Notes: generated from the sequence alone by a model not told the origin. Numbered from the stretch's first letter, positions 12,110 to 27,186 are shown. The stretch is 64,000 nucleotides of DNA from Glandiceps talaboti (GCF_964340395.1 NC_135570.1:17672822-17736821), one strand, 5' to 3'. Numbers and translations: made by a program.

Positions 12110-12414
12110 AAATGCTGACACAGGTACACAGGTAACGTGCAGTAAATACTGACACAGTAACATGCAGTAAATGTCGACACAGGTATGCAGGTATGTGACT
12201 CGTCAGTAAATGCTGACACAGGTACGCAGGTATGTGACTCAGTAAATGCTGACACAGGTACGCAGGTATGTGACTCAGTAAATACTGACACAGGTATACA
12301 GGTAACATGCAGTAAATGTCGACACAGGTATGCAGGTATGTGACTCAGTAAATGCTGACACAGGTACGCAGGTATGTGACTCAGTACTGACACAGGTATA
12401 CACTGGTAACTCAG
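12110..12414. repeat. 34-36 bp minisatellite, right segment after the transposon
   Basis: Continuation of the array at 6793-7433. The first bases, AAatgctgaca, complete the repeat unit cut by the transposon. About nine units, several of the cgcaggtatgtgactc form, one with a deletion (tgacacagtaacatgc). Confidence 0.95.
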
Positions 12415-12502
12415 GCTTTGAGGCTCTCTTCCCTGTTTTGCCATGGTTAATTTACAACCATGGCATTCATGTTAAATCACGTTAAATATTTGTCTAATTT
12501 CA

Positions 12503-12815
12503 GCAAAGGAAAATAAGAGTGACCTAAGGGGCTTTGTAACTATATACTCATCTAGCGAATTGTAATGACATAACATTTAAACCCTTAGGTCATAAGTATT
12601 TTCTGCCTGAATGAAGAAAAACTTTGGGGAAAACATAATTATACCAGCACCAGTAATATCAAAGACAAATCAGGGAATAATGGCAATTTTGAACGCTTTG
12701 ATTTTGAACACTGCGGAGCAGAACCAATGACATGACATAGACGCATGTTAATTGTCATGATGTAGAATGACCAGGATTTAAATTCCATATTTTTTAAAAT
12801 GCACACTTTGTTTAA
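12503..12815 (+). repeat. diverged dispersed repeat, copy A (partner at 43850-44145)
   Basis: Shares an ordered series of blocks with 43850-44145 in the same orientation: cagc(c)aaggaaaata, gtaatgaca, acccttaggtca, aacataattataccagc, catgaca, and taaattccatatttt. I estimate 65-75 % identity with small indels. No terminal repeats or tRNA boxes seen, so the class is unknown. Confidence 0.65.
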
Positions 12816-14344
12816 CTAACACACAACAAATGGAAAAATATGTCTATCACCAGCTAAGTCAATTTTCACTACATTGCCATAACCTCCTTGACTTTACATA
12901 GTGTGCTGTATAAATGTGATATGACAATATATTAATATATAATATTAAAATGGTATATATATATTTTTGGCATCCCAAATGTCCAATATTTGTATTAACA
13001 CACTGAAAATATTTATCCTAAGGGTATATCTTCTAGATGTTCTATCCCCAGGCTGTTCAAGTATAATTTCACTTTAACTGTATTTATTAAAGTATGAATT
13101 GTATATTTAATCACACAGACAAACAAAGTTGCATTTAGCTGTCCTGTGTTTATATACATTTAATACTCATGATGGTTCAACTAAGGATTCACATAATAAG
13201 AAATAAACTAAAATAATAGGACAATATTCAAAATTAATTTGTCACATAACAAAAAATCATGAAATGTTTTGCTTCCTATTGACTGTGGTCAGAATTCTAT
13301 GAAATCAACTTGAATGGTTGACAATTCAATTAGGAATCATAAAAACTATATTGCGTCTGTCTTTTACACTGACCTTGTATTTGTCATTTACCAAGTGCAC
13401 ATCTGCAAAATATCTTTCAGATTTGCCACAGCAAAATACACTTCATGCATGGCCAGATAATATATACCGCATATCATAATTGTCTCTCAATTCTGGTGTT
13501 TTAATACCATATTCAAGCATTGTACGAATTTAAATTATGTCTATGGTTTGATATTTTATGCCTCTAAATAGTCTCCTACATTGTCTTAATTTCAAAAAAG
13601 TTTTCATCTTTGGAGGTGTCCTGCCAATCAGTATCAATCACAGTGATAACTGCCTTTCTCCTAAAACAAGATGGAAGGTGGCTGGCTTATAGTACCTCCC
13701 TGTATAGGTTAGAGCTCATTATGAGACTAATATGCATGTGAAATCCACATCCTAGTAATCACGTTTGGAGCTGTTATGGTAGTTGATTATCACTGTTATT
13801 TTAATGCATCAATGTACCAAATAATTTTATATCCCCACTGTAGTGTAGGTGACAGAAGGGGTGGCTAAAATAATTCTGGAGTTTCATTTGGCGGGCTTAA
13901 CATTTTTTGAGAGGAGAGGGTACGTGAGAGGAACTACTGTAACAACATTTGTTTACTGTAACAACATTTGTTTAACTGTAAATTGTGTACATTTCCTAAC
14001 TGTAGAACTGATGGAAATCAATTGCCATGCAGACAAATCTAACAAGTCTTAGAGGTAAAATCAAAATGACTGAATAAGTACTATATAAACTGAACCTGAA
14101 ATGTTTTGCCATCATTATGGTTAACCTAACCCAATGTGATGGGTTAGGTTGCCCGTTGAACAGCTTTTTTATTTTTTATGTCCTTCAGAGGATATAGACC
14201 TCAATGGATGAGTCCTGATTATAGCCTATAACAGCTATAAATTTCACTTCTCTTAGCATTATCTCACTCCTAGATCAAACTACAATAATAAATGATGTGT
14301 TAAATGTGTGGATAGACCTGCTAAGAATACAAATGACTTAGGGA
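12816..14344. other. AT-rich stretch with no supported gene; one perfect hairpin
   Basis: No domain-bearing frame. The notable item is a perfect 10-bp inverted repeat with an 8-base loop at 14123-14150 (AACCTAACCC ... GGGTTAGGTT). Confidence 0.55.
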
Positions 14345-16859
14345 CACTCAATTGTCATTCTAGTGTAAAGATGAATGGTAAACACAGTGCTTGCAGATTT
14401 ATCAGTAACTGAATTGTCTAATTCTAGTGTACTGTTATAAAGATGAATGGTACACTATTTTAAACAGTGCTTTATTTATCAGTAACTCAATTGTCTAATT
14501 CTAGTGTACTGTTATAAAGATGAATGGTACACTATTTTAAACAGTGCTTTCTTTATCAGTAATTCAATTGTCTATTTAAATTCTAGTGTACAGTTATAAA
14601 GATGAATGGTACACTATTTTAAACAGTGCTTTATTTATCAATAACTGAATTGTCTAATTCTAGTGTACAGTTATAAAGATGAATGGTACACTATTTTAAA
14701 CAGTGCTTTACTTATCAGTAACTCAATTGTCTAATTCTAGTGTACTGTTATAAAGATGGATGGTACACTATTTTAAACAGTGCTTTACTTATCAGTAATT
14801 CAATTGTCTAATTCTTGTGTACTGTTATAAAGATGAATGGTACACTATTTTAAACAGTGCTTTATTTATCAGTAATTCAATTGTCTAATTCTAGTGTACT
14901 GTTATAAAGATGAATGGTACACTATTTTAAAACAGTGCTTTATTTATCAGTAATTCAATTGTCTAATTCTAGTGTACTGCTGTAAAGATGAATGGTACAC
15001 TATTTTAAATAGTGCTTTATTTATCAGTAATTCAATTGTCTAATTCTAGTGTACTGTTATAAAGATGAATGGTACACTATTTTAAACAGTGCTTTATTTA
15101 TCAGTAATTCAATTGTCTAATTCTAGTGTACTGTTATAAAGATGAATGGTACACTATTTTAAACAGTGCTTTATTTATCAGTAATTCAATTGTCTAATTC
15201 TAGTGTACTGTTATAAAGATGAATGGTACACTATTTTAAACAGTGCTTCATTTATCAGTAACTGAATTGTCTAATTCTAGTGTACTAGCTGTTATAAAGA
15301 TGAATGGTACACTATTTTAAACAGTGCTTTATTTATCAGTAACTCAATTGTCTAATTCTAGTGTACTGCTGTAAAGATGAATGGTACACTATTTTAAACA
15401 GTGCTTTATTTATCAGTAATTCAACTGTCTAATTCTAGTGTAGTTATAAAGATGAATGGTACACTATTTTAAACAGTGCTTTATTTATCAATAATTCAAT
15501 TGTCTAATTCTAGTGTACTGCTGTAAAGATGAATGGTACACTAGCTATTTTAAACAGTGCTTTACTTATCAGTAATTCAATTGTCTAATTCTAGTGTACA
15601 GTTATAAAGATGAATGGTACACTATTTTAAACAGTGCTTTATTTATCAGTAATTCAATTGTCTAATTCTAGTGTACTGTTATAAAGATGAATGGTACACT
15701 ATTTTAAACAGTGCTTTATTTATCAATAATTCAATTGTCTAATTCTAGTGTACTGTTATAAAGATGAATGGTACACTATTTTAAACAGTGCTTTACTTAT
15801 CAGTAATTCAATTGTCTAATTCTAGTGTACTGTTATAAAGATGAATGGTACACTATTTTAAACAGTGCTTTATTTATCAGTAATTCAATTGTCTAATTCT
15901 AGTGTACTGTTATAAAGATGAATGGTACACTATTTTAAACAGTGCTTTATTTATCAGTAATTCAATTGTCTAATTCTAGTGTACTGTTATAAAGATGAAT
16001 GGTACACTATTTTAAACAGTGCTTTATTTATCAGTAACTGAATTCTCTAATTCTATTGTACTGTTATAAAGATGAATGGTACACTATTTTAAACAGTGCT
16101 TTATTTATCAATAACTGAATTGTCTAATTCTAGTGTACTGTTATAAAGATGAATGGTACACTATTTTAAACAGTGCTTTATTTATCAGTAATTCAATTGT
16201 CTAATTCTAGTGTACTGTTATAAAGATGAATGGTACACTATTTTAAACAGTGCTTTATTTATCAGTAACTGAATTGTCTAATTCTAGTGTACTAGCTGTT
16301 ATAAAGATGAATGGTACACTATTTTAAACAGTGCTTTATTTATCAGTAATTCAATTGTCTAATTCTAGTGTACTGCTGTAAAGATGAATGGTACACTATT
16401 TTAAACAGTGCTTTATTTATCAATAATTCAATTGTCTAATTCTAGTGTACTGTTATAAAGATGAATGGTACACTATTTTAAACAGTGCTTTATTTATCAG
16501 TAATTCAATTGTCTAATTCTAGTGTACAGTTATAAAGATGAATGGTACACTATTTTAAACAGTGCTTTATTTATCAATAACTGAATTGTCTAATTCTAGT
16601 GTACTGTTATAAAGATGAATGGTACACTATTTTAAACAGTGCTTTATTGATCAGTAATTCAATTGTCTAATTCTAGTGTACTGTTATAAAGATGAATGGT
16701 ACACTATTTTAAACAGTGCTTTATTTATCAATAATTCAATTGTCTAATTCTAGTATACTGTTATAAAGATGAATGGTACACTATTTTAAACAGTGCTTTA
16801 TTTATCAGTAACTGAATTGTCTAATTCTAGTGTACTAGTTATAAAGATGAATGGTACAC

Positions 16860-19800
16860 TATTTTAAACAGTGCTTTATTTATCAGTGATTCAATTGTCT
16901 AATTCTAGTGTACTGTTATAAAGATGGATGGTACACTATTTTAAACAGTGCTTTACTTATAAGTGATTCAATTGTCTAATTCTAGTGTACTGTTATAAAG
17001 ATGAATGGTACACTATTTTAAACAGTGCTTTACTTATCAGTGATTCAACTGTCTAATTCTAGTGTACTGTTATAAAGATGAATGGTACACTATTTTAAAC
17101 AGTGCTTTATTTATCAGTAATTCAATTGTCTAATTCTAGTGTACTGCTGTAAAGATGAATGGTACACTATTTTAAACAGTGCTTTATTTATCAGTAATTC
17201 AATTGTCTAATTCTAGTGTATTGTTATAAAGATGAATGGTACACTAGCTATTTTAAACAGTGCTTTACTTATCAGTAATTCAATTGTCTAATTCTAGTGT
17301 ACAGTTATAAAGATGAATGGTACACTATTTTAAACAGTGCTTTATTTATCAGTAATTCAATTGTCTAATTCTAGTGTACTGTTATAAAGATGAATGGTAC
17401 ACTATTTTAAACAGTGCTTTATTTATCAATAATTCAATTGTCTAATTCTAGTGTACTGTTATAAAGATGAATGGTACACTATTTTAAACAGTGCTTTACT
17501 TATCAGTAATTCAATTGTCTAATTCTAGTGTACAGTTATAAAGATGAATGGTACACTATTTTAAACAGTGCTTTATTTATCAGTAACTCAATTGTCTAAT
17601 TCTAGTGTACTGTTATAAAGATGAATGGTACACTATTTTAAACAGTGCTTTATTTATCAGTAATTCAATTGTCTAATTCTAGTGTACTGTTATAAAGATG
17701 AATGGTACACTATTTTAAACAGTGCTTTATTTATCAGTAATTCAATTGTCTAATTCTAGTGTACTGTTATAAAGATGAATGGTACACTATTTTAAACAGT
17801 GCTTTATTTATCAGTAACTGAATTCTCTAATTCTAGTGTACTGTTATAAAGATGAATGGTACACTATTTTAAACAGTGCTTTATTTATCAATAACTGAAT
17901 TGTCTAATTCTAGTGTACTGTTATAAAGATGAATGGTACACTATTTTAAACAGTGCTTTATTTATCAGTAATTCAATTGTCTAATTCTAGTGTACTGTTA
18001 TAAAGATGAATGGTACACTATTTTAAACAGTGCTTTATTTATCAGTAACTGAATTGTCTAATTCTAGTGTACTAGCTGTTATAAAGATGAATGGTACACT
18101 ATTTTAAACAGTGCTTTATTTATCAGTAACTCAATTGTCTAATTCTAGTGTACTGCTGTAAAGATGAATGGTACACTATTTTAAACAGTGCTTTATTTAT
18201 CAATAATTCAATTGTCTAATTCTAGTGTACTGTTATAAAGATGAATGGTACACTATTTTAAACAGTGCTTTATTATCAGTAATTCAATTGTCTAATTCTA
18301 GTGTACAGTTATAAAGATGAATGGTACACTATTTTAAACAGTGCTTTATTTATCAATAACTGAATTGTCTAATTCTAGTGTACTGTTATAAAGATGAATG
18401 GTACACTATTTTAAACAGTGCTTTATTGATCAGTAATCAATTGTCTAATTCTAGTGTACTGTTATAAAGATGAATGGTACACTATTTTAAACAGTGCTTT
18501 ATTTATCAATAATTCAATTGTCTAATTCTAGTATACTGTACGTTATAAAGATGAATGGTACACTATTTTAAACAGTGCTTTATTTATCAGTAACTGAATT
18601 GTCTAATTCTAGTGTACTAGTTATAAAGATGAATGGTACACTATTTTAAACAGTGCTTTATTTATCAGTGATTCAATTGTCTAATTCTAGTGTACAGTTA
18701 TAAAGATGAATGGTACACTATTTTAAACAGTGCTTTACTTATCAGTGATTCAATTGTCTAATTCTAGTGTACTGTTATAAAGATGAATGGTACACTATTT
18801 TAAACAGTGCTTTATTTATCAGTAATTCAACTGTCTAATTCTAGTGTACTGTTATAAAGATGAATGGTACACTATTTTAAACAGTGCTTTACTTATCAGT
18901 GATTCAACTGTCTAATTCTAGTGTACTGTTATAAAGATGAATGGTACACTATTTTAAACAGTGCTTTATTTATCAGTAATTCAACTGTCTAATTCTAGTG
19001 TACTGTTATAAAGATGAATGGTACACTATTTTAAACAGTGCTTTATTTATCAGTAATTCAATTGTCTAATTCTAGTGTACTGTTATAAAGATGAATGGTA
19101 CACTATTTTAAACAGTGCTTTATTTATCAGTAATTCAATTGTCTAATTTTAGTGTATTGTTATAAAGATGAATGGTACACTATTTTAAACAGTGCTTTAT
19201 TTATCAGTAATTCAATTGTCTAATTCTAGTGTACTGTTATAAAGATGAATGGTACACTATTTTAAAGTGCTTTATTTAATATCAATAATTCAATTGTCTA
19301 ATTCTAGTGTACTGTTATAAAGATGAATGGTACACTATTTTAAACAGTGCTTTATTTATCAGTAATTCAATTGTCTAATTCTAGTTTACTGTTATAAAGA
19401 TGAATGGTACACTATTTTAAACAGTGCTTTATTTATCAGTGATTCAATTGTCTAATTCTAGTGTACTGTTATAAAGATGAATGGTACACTATTTTAAACA
19501 GTGCTTTATTTATCAGTAATTCAATTGTCTAATTCTAGTGTATTGTTATAAAGATGAATGGTACACTATTTTAAACAGTGCTTTATTTATCAGTAACTCA
19601 ATTGTCTAATTCTAGTGTACTGTTATAAAGATGAATGGTACACTATTTTAAACAGTGCTTTATTTATCAATAACTGAATTGTCTAATTCTAGTGTACTGT
19701 TATAAAGATGAATGGTACACTATTTTAAACAGTGCTTTACTTATCAGTGATTCAATTGTCTAATTCTAGTGTACTGTTATAAAGATGAATGGTACACTAT

Positions 19801-20585
19801 TTTAAACAGTGCTTTATTTATCAGTAACTGAATTGTCTAATTCTAGTGTACTGTTATAAAGATGAATGGTACACTATTTTAAACAGTGCTTTATTTATCA
19901 ATAACTGAATTGTCTAATTCTAGTGTACTGTTATAAAGATGAATGGTACACTATTTTAAACAGTGCTTTACTTATCAGTAATTCAATTGTCTAATTCTAG
20001 TGTACTGTTATAAAGATGAATGGTACACTATTTTAAACAGTGCTTTATTTATCAGTAATTCAACTGTCTAATTCTAAAAAAAAGATGAATGGTACACTAT
20101 TTTAAACAGTGCTTTATTTATCAGTAATTCAATTGTCTAATTCTAGTGTACTGTTATAAAGATGAATGGTACACTATTTTAAACAGTGCTTTATTTATCA
20201 GTAATTCAATTGTCTAATTTTAGTGTATTGTTATAAAGATGAATGGTACACTATTTTAAACAGTGCTTTATTTATCAGTAATTCAATTGTCTAATTCTAG
20301 TGTACTGTTATAAAGATGAATGGTACACTATTTTAAAGTGCTTTATTTAATATCAATAATTCAATTGTCTAATTCTAGTGTACTGTTATAAAGATGAATG
20401 GTACACTATTTTAAACAGTGCTTTATTTATCAGTAATTCAATTGTCTAATTCTAGTTTACAGTTATAAAGATGAATGGTACACTATTTTAAACAGTGCTT
20501 TATTTATCAGTGATTCAATTGTCTAATTCTAGTGTACTGTTATAAAGATGAATGGTACACTATTTTAAACAGTGCTTTATTTATC
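16860..20585. repeat. higher-order block 1 within the 77-bp satellite
   Basis: Rare unit variants here recur exactly 4780 bp downstream: acactagcta at 17241 and 22021, tttattatcag near 18270 and 23050, gtatactgta at 18531 and 23311, attctaaaaaaaag at 20071 and 24851. The correspondence fades left of about 16.86 kb and right of about 20.58 kb. Confidence 0.9.
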
Positions 20586-21639
20586 AGTGATTCAATTGTC
20601 TAATTCTAGTGTACAGTTATAAAGATGAATGGTACACTATTTTAAACAGTGCTTTACTTATCAGTGATTCAATTGTCTAATTCTAGTGTACTGTTATAAA
20701 GATGAATGGTACACTATTTTAAACAGTGCTTTATTTATCAGTAATTCAACTGTCTAATTCTAGTGTACTGTTATAAAGATGAATGGTACACTATTTTAAA
20801 CAGTGCTTTACTTATCAGTGATTCAACTGTCTAATTCTAGTGTACTGTTATAAAGATGAATGGTACACTATTTTAAACAGTGCTTTATTTATCAGTAATT
20901 CAACTGTCTAATTCTAGTGTACTGTTATAAAGATGAATGGTACACTATTTTAAACAGTGCTTTATTTATCAGTAATTCAATTGTCTAATTCTAGTGTACT
21001 GTTATAAAGATGAATGGTACACTATTTTAAACAGTGCTTTATTTATCAGTAATTCAATTGTCTAATTTTAGTGTATTGTTATAAAGATGAATGGTACACT
21101 ATTTTAAACAGTGCTTTATTTATCAGTAATTCAATTGTCTAATTCTAGTGTACTGTTATAAAGATGAATGGTACACTATTTTAAAGTGCTTTATTTAATA
21201 TCAATAATTCAATTGTCTAATTCTAGTGTACTGTTATAAAGATGAATGGTACACTATTTTAAACAGTGCTTTATTTATCAGTAATTCAATTGTCTAATTC
21301 TAGTTTACTGTTATAAAGATGAATGGTACACTATTTTAAACAGTGCTTTATTTATCAGTGATTCAATTGTCTAATTCTAGTGTACTGTTATAAAGATGAA
21401 TGGTACACTATTTTAAACAGTGCTTTATTTATCAGTAATTCAATTGTCTAATTCTAGTGTATTGTTATAAAGATGAATGGTACACTATTTTAAACAGTGC
21501 TTTATTTATCAGTAACTCAATTGTCTAATTCTAGTGTACTGTTATAAAGATGAATGGTACACTATTTTAAACAGTGCTTTATTTATCAATAACTGAATTG
21601 TCTAATTCTAGTGTACTGTTATAAAGATGAATGGTACAC

Positions 21640-24600
21640 TATTTTAAACAGTGCTTTACTTATCAGTGATTCAATTGTCTAATTCTAGTGTACTGTTATA
21701 AAGATGGATGGTACACTATTTTAAACAGTGCTTTACTTATAAGTGATTCAATTGTCTAATTCTAGTGTACTGTTATAAAGATGAATGGTACACTATTTTA
21801 AACAGTGCTTTACTTATCAGTGATTCAACTGTCTAATTCTAGTGTACTGTTATAAAGATGAATGGTACACTATTTTAAACAGTGCTTTATTTATCAGTAA
21901 TTCAATTGTCTAATTCTAGTGTACTGCTGTAAAGATGAATGGTACACTATTTTAAACAGTGCTTTATTTATCAGTAATTCAATTGTCTAATTCTAGTGTA
22001 TTGTTATAAAGATGAATGGTACACTAGCTATTTTAAACAGTGCTTTACTTATCAGTAATTCAATTGTCTAATTCTAGTGTACAGTTATAAAGATGAATGG
22101 TACACTATTTTAAACAGTGCTTTATTTATCAGTAATTCAATTGTCTAATTCTAGTGTACTGTTATAAAGATGAATGGTACACTATTTTAAACAGTGCTTT
22201 ATTTATCAATAATTCAATTGTCTAATTCTAGTGTACTGTTATAAAGATGAATGGTACACTATTTTAAACAGTGCTTTACTTATCAGTAATTCAATTGTCT
22301 AATTCTAGTGTACAGTTATAAAGATGAATGGTACACTATTTTAAACAGTGCTTTATTTATCAGTAACTCAATTGTCTAATTCTAGTGTACTGTTATAAAG
22401 ATGAATGGTACACTATTTTAAACAGTGCTTTATTTATCAGTAATTCAATTGTCTAATTCTAGTGTACTGTTATAAAGATGAATGGTACACTATTTTAAAC
22501 AGTGCTTTATTTATCAGTAATTCAATTGTCTAATTCTAGTGTACTGTTATAAAGATGAATGGTACACTATTTTAAACAGTGCTTTATTTATCAGTAACTG
22601 AATTCTCTAATTCTAGTGTACTGTTATAAAGATGAATGGTACACTATTTTAAACAGTGCTTTATTTATCAATAACTGAATTGTCTAATTCTAGTGTACTG
22701 TTATAAAGATGAATGGTACACTATTTTAAACAGTGCTTTATTTATCAGTAATTCAATTGTCTAATTCTAGTGTACTGTTATAAAGATGAATGGTACACTA
22801 TTTTAAACAGTGCTTTATTTATCAGTAACTGAATTGTCTAATTCTAGTGTACTAGCTGTTATAAAGATGAATGGTACACTATTTTAAACAGTGCTTTATT
22901 TATCAGTAACTCAATTGTCTAATTCTAGTGTACTGCTGTAAAGATGAATGGTACACTATTTTAAACAGTGCTTTATTTATCAATAATTCAATTGTCTAAT
23001 TCTAGTGTACTGTTATAAAGATGAATGGTACACTATTTTAAACAGTGCTTTATTATCAGTAATTCAATTGTCTAATTCTAGTGTACAGTTATAAAGATGA
23101 ATGGTACACTATTTTAAACAGTGCTTTATTTATCAATAACTGAATTGTCTAATTCTAGTGTACTGTTATAAAGATGAATGGTACACTATTTTAAACAGTG
23201 CTTTATTGATCAGTAATCAATTGTCTAATTCTAGTGTACTGTTATAAAGATGAATGGTACACTATTTTAAACAGTGCTTTATTTATCAATAATTCAATTG
23301 TCTAATTCTAGTATACTGTACGTTATAAAGATGAATGGTACACTATTTTAAACAGTGCTTTATTTATCAGTAACTGAATTGTCTAATTCTAGTGTACTAG
23401 TTATAAAGATGAATGGTACACTATTTTAAACAGTGCTTTATTTATCAGTGATTCAATTGTCTAATTCTAGTGTACAGTTATAAAGATGAATGGTACACTA
23501 TTTTAAACAGTGCTTTACTTATCAGTGATTCAATTGTCTAATTCTAGTGTACTGTTATAAAGATGAATGGTACACTATTTTAAACAGTGCTTTATTTATC
23601 AGTAATTCAACTGTCTAATTCTAGTGTACTGTTATAAAGATGAATGGTACACTATTTTAAACAGTGCTTTACTTATCAGTGATTCAACTGTCTAATTCTA
23701 GTGTACTGTTATAAAGATGAATGGTACACTATTTTAAACAGTGCTTTATTTATCAGTAATTCAACTGTCTAATTCTAGTGTACTGTTATAAAGATGAATG
23801 GTACACTATTTTAAACAGTGCTTTATTTATCAGTAATTCAATTGTCTAATTCTAGTGTACTGTTATAAAGATGAATGGTACACTATTTTAAACAGTGCTT
23901 TATTTATCAGTAATTCAATTGTCTAATTTTAGTGTATTGTTATAAAGATGAATGGTACACTATTTTAAACAGTGCTTTATTTATCAGTAATTCAATTGTC
24001 TAATTCTAGTGTACTGTTATAAAGATGAATGGTACACTATTTTAAAGTGCTTTATTTAATATCAATAATTCAATTGTCTAATTCTAGTGTACTGTTATAA
24101 AGATGAATGGTACACTATTTTAAACAGTGCTTTATTTATCAGTAATTCAATTGTCTAATTCTAGTTTACTGTTATAAAGATGAATGGTACACTATTTTAA
24201 ACAGTGCTTTATTTATCAGTGATTCAATTGTCTAATTCTAGTGTACTGTTATAAAGATGAATGGTACACTATTTTAAACAGTGCTTTATTTATCAGTAAT
24301 TCAATTGTCTAATTCTAGTGTATTGTTATAAAGATGAATGGTACACTATTTTAAACAGTGCTTTATTTATCAGTAACTCAATTGTCTAATTCTAGTGTAC
24401 TGTTATAAAGATGAATGGTACACTATTTTAAACAGTGCTTTATTTATCAATAACTGAATTGTCTAATTCTAGTGTACTGTTATAAAGATGAATGGTACAC
24501 TATTTTAAACAGTGCTTTACTTATCAGTGATTCAATTGTCTAATTCTAGTGTACTGTTATAAAGATGAATGGTACACTATTTTAAACAGTGCTTTATTTA

Positions 24601-25365
24601 TCAGTAACTGAATTGTCTAATTCTAGTGTACTGTTATAAAGATGAATGGTACACTATTTTAAACAGTGCTTTATTTATCAATAACTGAATTGTCTAATTC
24701 TAGTGTACTGTTATAAAGATGAATGGTACACTATTTTAAACAGTGCTTTACTTATCAGTAATTCAATTGTCTAATTCTAGTGTACTGTTATAAAGATGAA
24801 TGGTACACTATTTTAAACAGTGCTTTATTTATCAGTAATTCAACTGTCTAATTCTAAAAAAAAGATGAATGGTACACTATTTTAAACAGTGCTTTATTTA
24901 TCAGTAATTCAATTGTCTAATTCTAGTGTACTGTTATAAAGATGAATGGTACACTATTTTAAACAGTGCTTTATTTATCAGTAATTCAATTGTCTAATTT
25001 TAGTGTATTGTTATAAAGATGAATGGTACACTATTTTAAACAGTGCTTTATTTATCAGTAATTCAATTGTCTAATTCTAGTGTACTGTTATAAAGATGAA
25101 TGGTACACTATTTTAAAGTGCTTTATTTAATATCAATAATTCAATTGTCTAATTCTAGTGTACTGTTATAAAGATGAATGGTACACTATTTTAAACAGTG
25201 CTTTATTTATCAGTAATTCAATTGTCTAATTCTAGTTTACTGTTATAAAGATGAATGGTACACTATTTTAAACAGTGCTTTATTTATCAGTGATTCAATT
25301 GTCTAATTCTAGTGTACTGTTATAAAGATGAATGGTACACTATTTTAAACAGTGCTTTATTTATC
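21640..25365. repeat. higher-order block 2 within the 77-bp satellite
   Basis: Second copy of the block at 16860-20585, offset 4780 bp, with only scattered single-base differences (for example tttac-a versus tttac-t near 20461/25241). A smaller nested duplication with an offset of about 1919 bp relates roughly 18680-19720 to 20600-21640. Confidence 0.9.
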
Positions 25366-27186
25366 AGTAATTCAATTGTCTAATTCTAGTGTATTGTTAT
25401 AAAGATGAATGGTACACTATTTTAAACAGTGCTTTATTTATCAGTAACTCAATTGTCTAATTCTAGTGTACTGTTATAAAGATGAATGGTACACTATTTT
25501 AAACAGTGCTTTATTTATCAATAACTGAATTGTCTAATTCTAGTGTACTGTTATAAAGATGAATGGTACACTATTTTAAACAGTGCTTTACTTATCAGTG
25601 ATTCAATTGTCTAATTCTAGTGTACTGTTATAAAGATGAATGGTACACTATTTTAAACAGTGCTTTATTTATCAGTAATTCAACTGTCTAATTCTAGTGT
25701 ACTGCTGTAAAGATGAATGGTACACTATTTTAAATAGTGCTTTATTTATCAATAATTCAATTGTCTAATTCTAGTGTACTGTTATAAAGATGAATGGTAC
25801 ACTATTTTAAACAGTGCTTTATTTATCAATAATTCAATTGTCTAATTCTAGTGTACTTTTATAAAGATGAATGGTACACTATTTTAAACAGTGCTTTATT
25901 TATCAATAATTCAATTGTCTAATTCTAGTGTACTGTTATAAAGATGAATGGTACACTATTTTAAACAGTGCTTTATTTATCAATAATTCAATTGTCTAAT
26001 TCTAGTGTACTGTTATAAAGATGAATGGTACACTATTTTAAACAGTGCTTTACTTATCAGTAATTCAATTGTCTAATTCTAGTGTACAGTTATAAAGATG
26101 AATGGTACACTATTTTAAACAGTGCTTTATTTATCAGTAACTCAATTGTCTAATTCTAGTGTACTGTTATAAAGATGAATGGTACACTATTTTAAACAGT
26201 GCTTTATTTATCAGTGATTCAATTGTCTAATTCTAGTGTACTGTTATAAAGATGAATGGTACACTATTTTAAACAGTGCTTTATTTATCAGTAATTCAAT
26301 TGTCTAATTCTAGTGTATTGTTATAAAGATGAATGGTACACTATTTTAAACAGTGCTTTATTTATCAGTAACTCAATTGTCTAATTCTAGTGTACTGTTA
26401 TAAAGATGAATGGTACACTATTTTAAACAGTGCTTTATTTATCAATAACTGAATTGTCTAATTCTAGTGTACTGTTATAAAGATGAATGGTACACTATTT
26501 TAAACAGTGCTTTACTTATCAGTGATTCAATTGTCTAATTCTAGTGTACTGTTATAAAGATGAATGGTACACTATTTTAAACAGTGCTTTATTTATCAGT
26601 AATTCAACTGTCTAATTCTAGTGTACTGCTGTAAAGATGAATGGTACACTATTTTAAATAGTGCTTTATTTATCAGTAATTCAATTGTCTAATTCTAGTG
26701 TACTGTTATAAAGATGAATGGTACACTATTTTAAACAGTGCTTTATTTATCAGTAATTCAATTGTCTAATTTTAGTGTATTGTTATAAAGATGAATGGTA
26801 CACTATTTTAAACAGTGCTTTATTTATCAGTAATTCAATTGTCTAATTCTAGTGTACTGTTATAAAGATGAATGGTACACTATTTTAAAGTGCTTTATTT
26901 AATATCAATAATTCAATTGTCTAATTCTAGTGTACTGTTATAAAGATGAATGGTACACTATTTTAAAGTGCTTTATTTAATATCAATAATTCAATTGTCT
27001 AATTCTAGTGTACTGTTATAAAGATGAATGGTACACTATTTTAAACAGTGCTTTATTTATCAATAATTCAATTGTCTAATTCTAGTGTACTTTTATAAAG
27101 ATGAATGGTACACTATTTTAAACAGTGCTTTATTTATCAATAATTCAATTGTCTAATTCTAGTGTGCTGCTAAGATGAATGGTATA

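Noticed and set aside
11926-12444. 172-codon minus-strand ORF
   Set aside because: It crosses the transposon right end and minisatellite; the frame is a by-product of the array and joins unrelated sequences.
14123-14150. Interstitial telomere
   Set aside because: A single inverted pair rather than tandem TTAGGG units.
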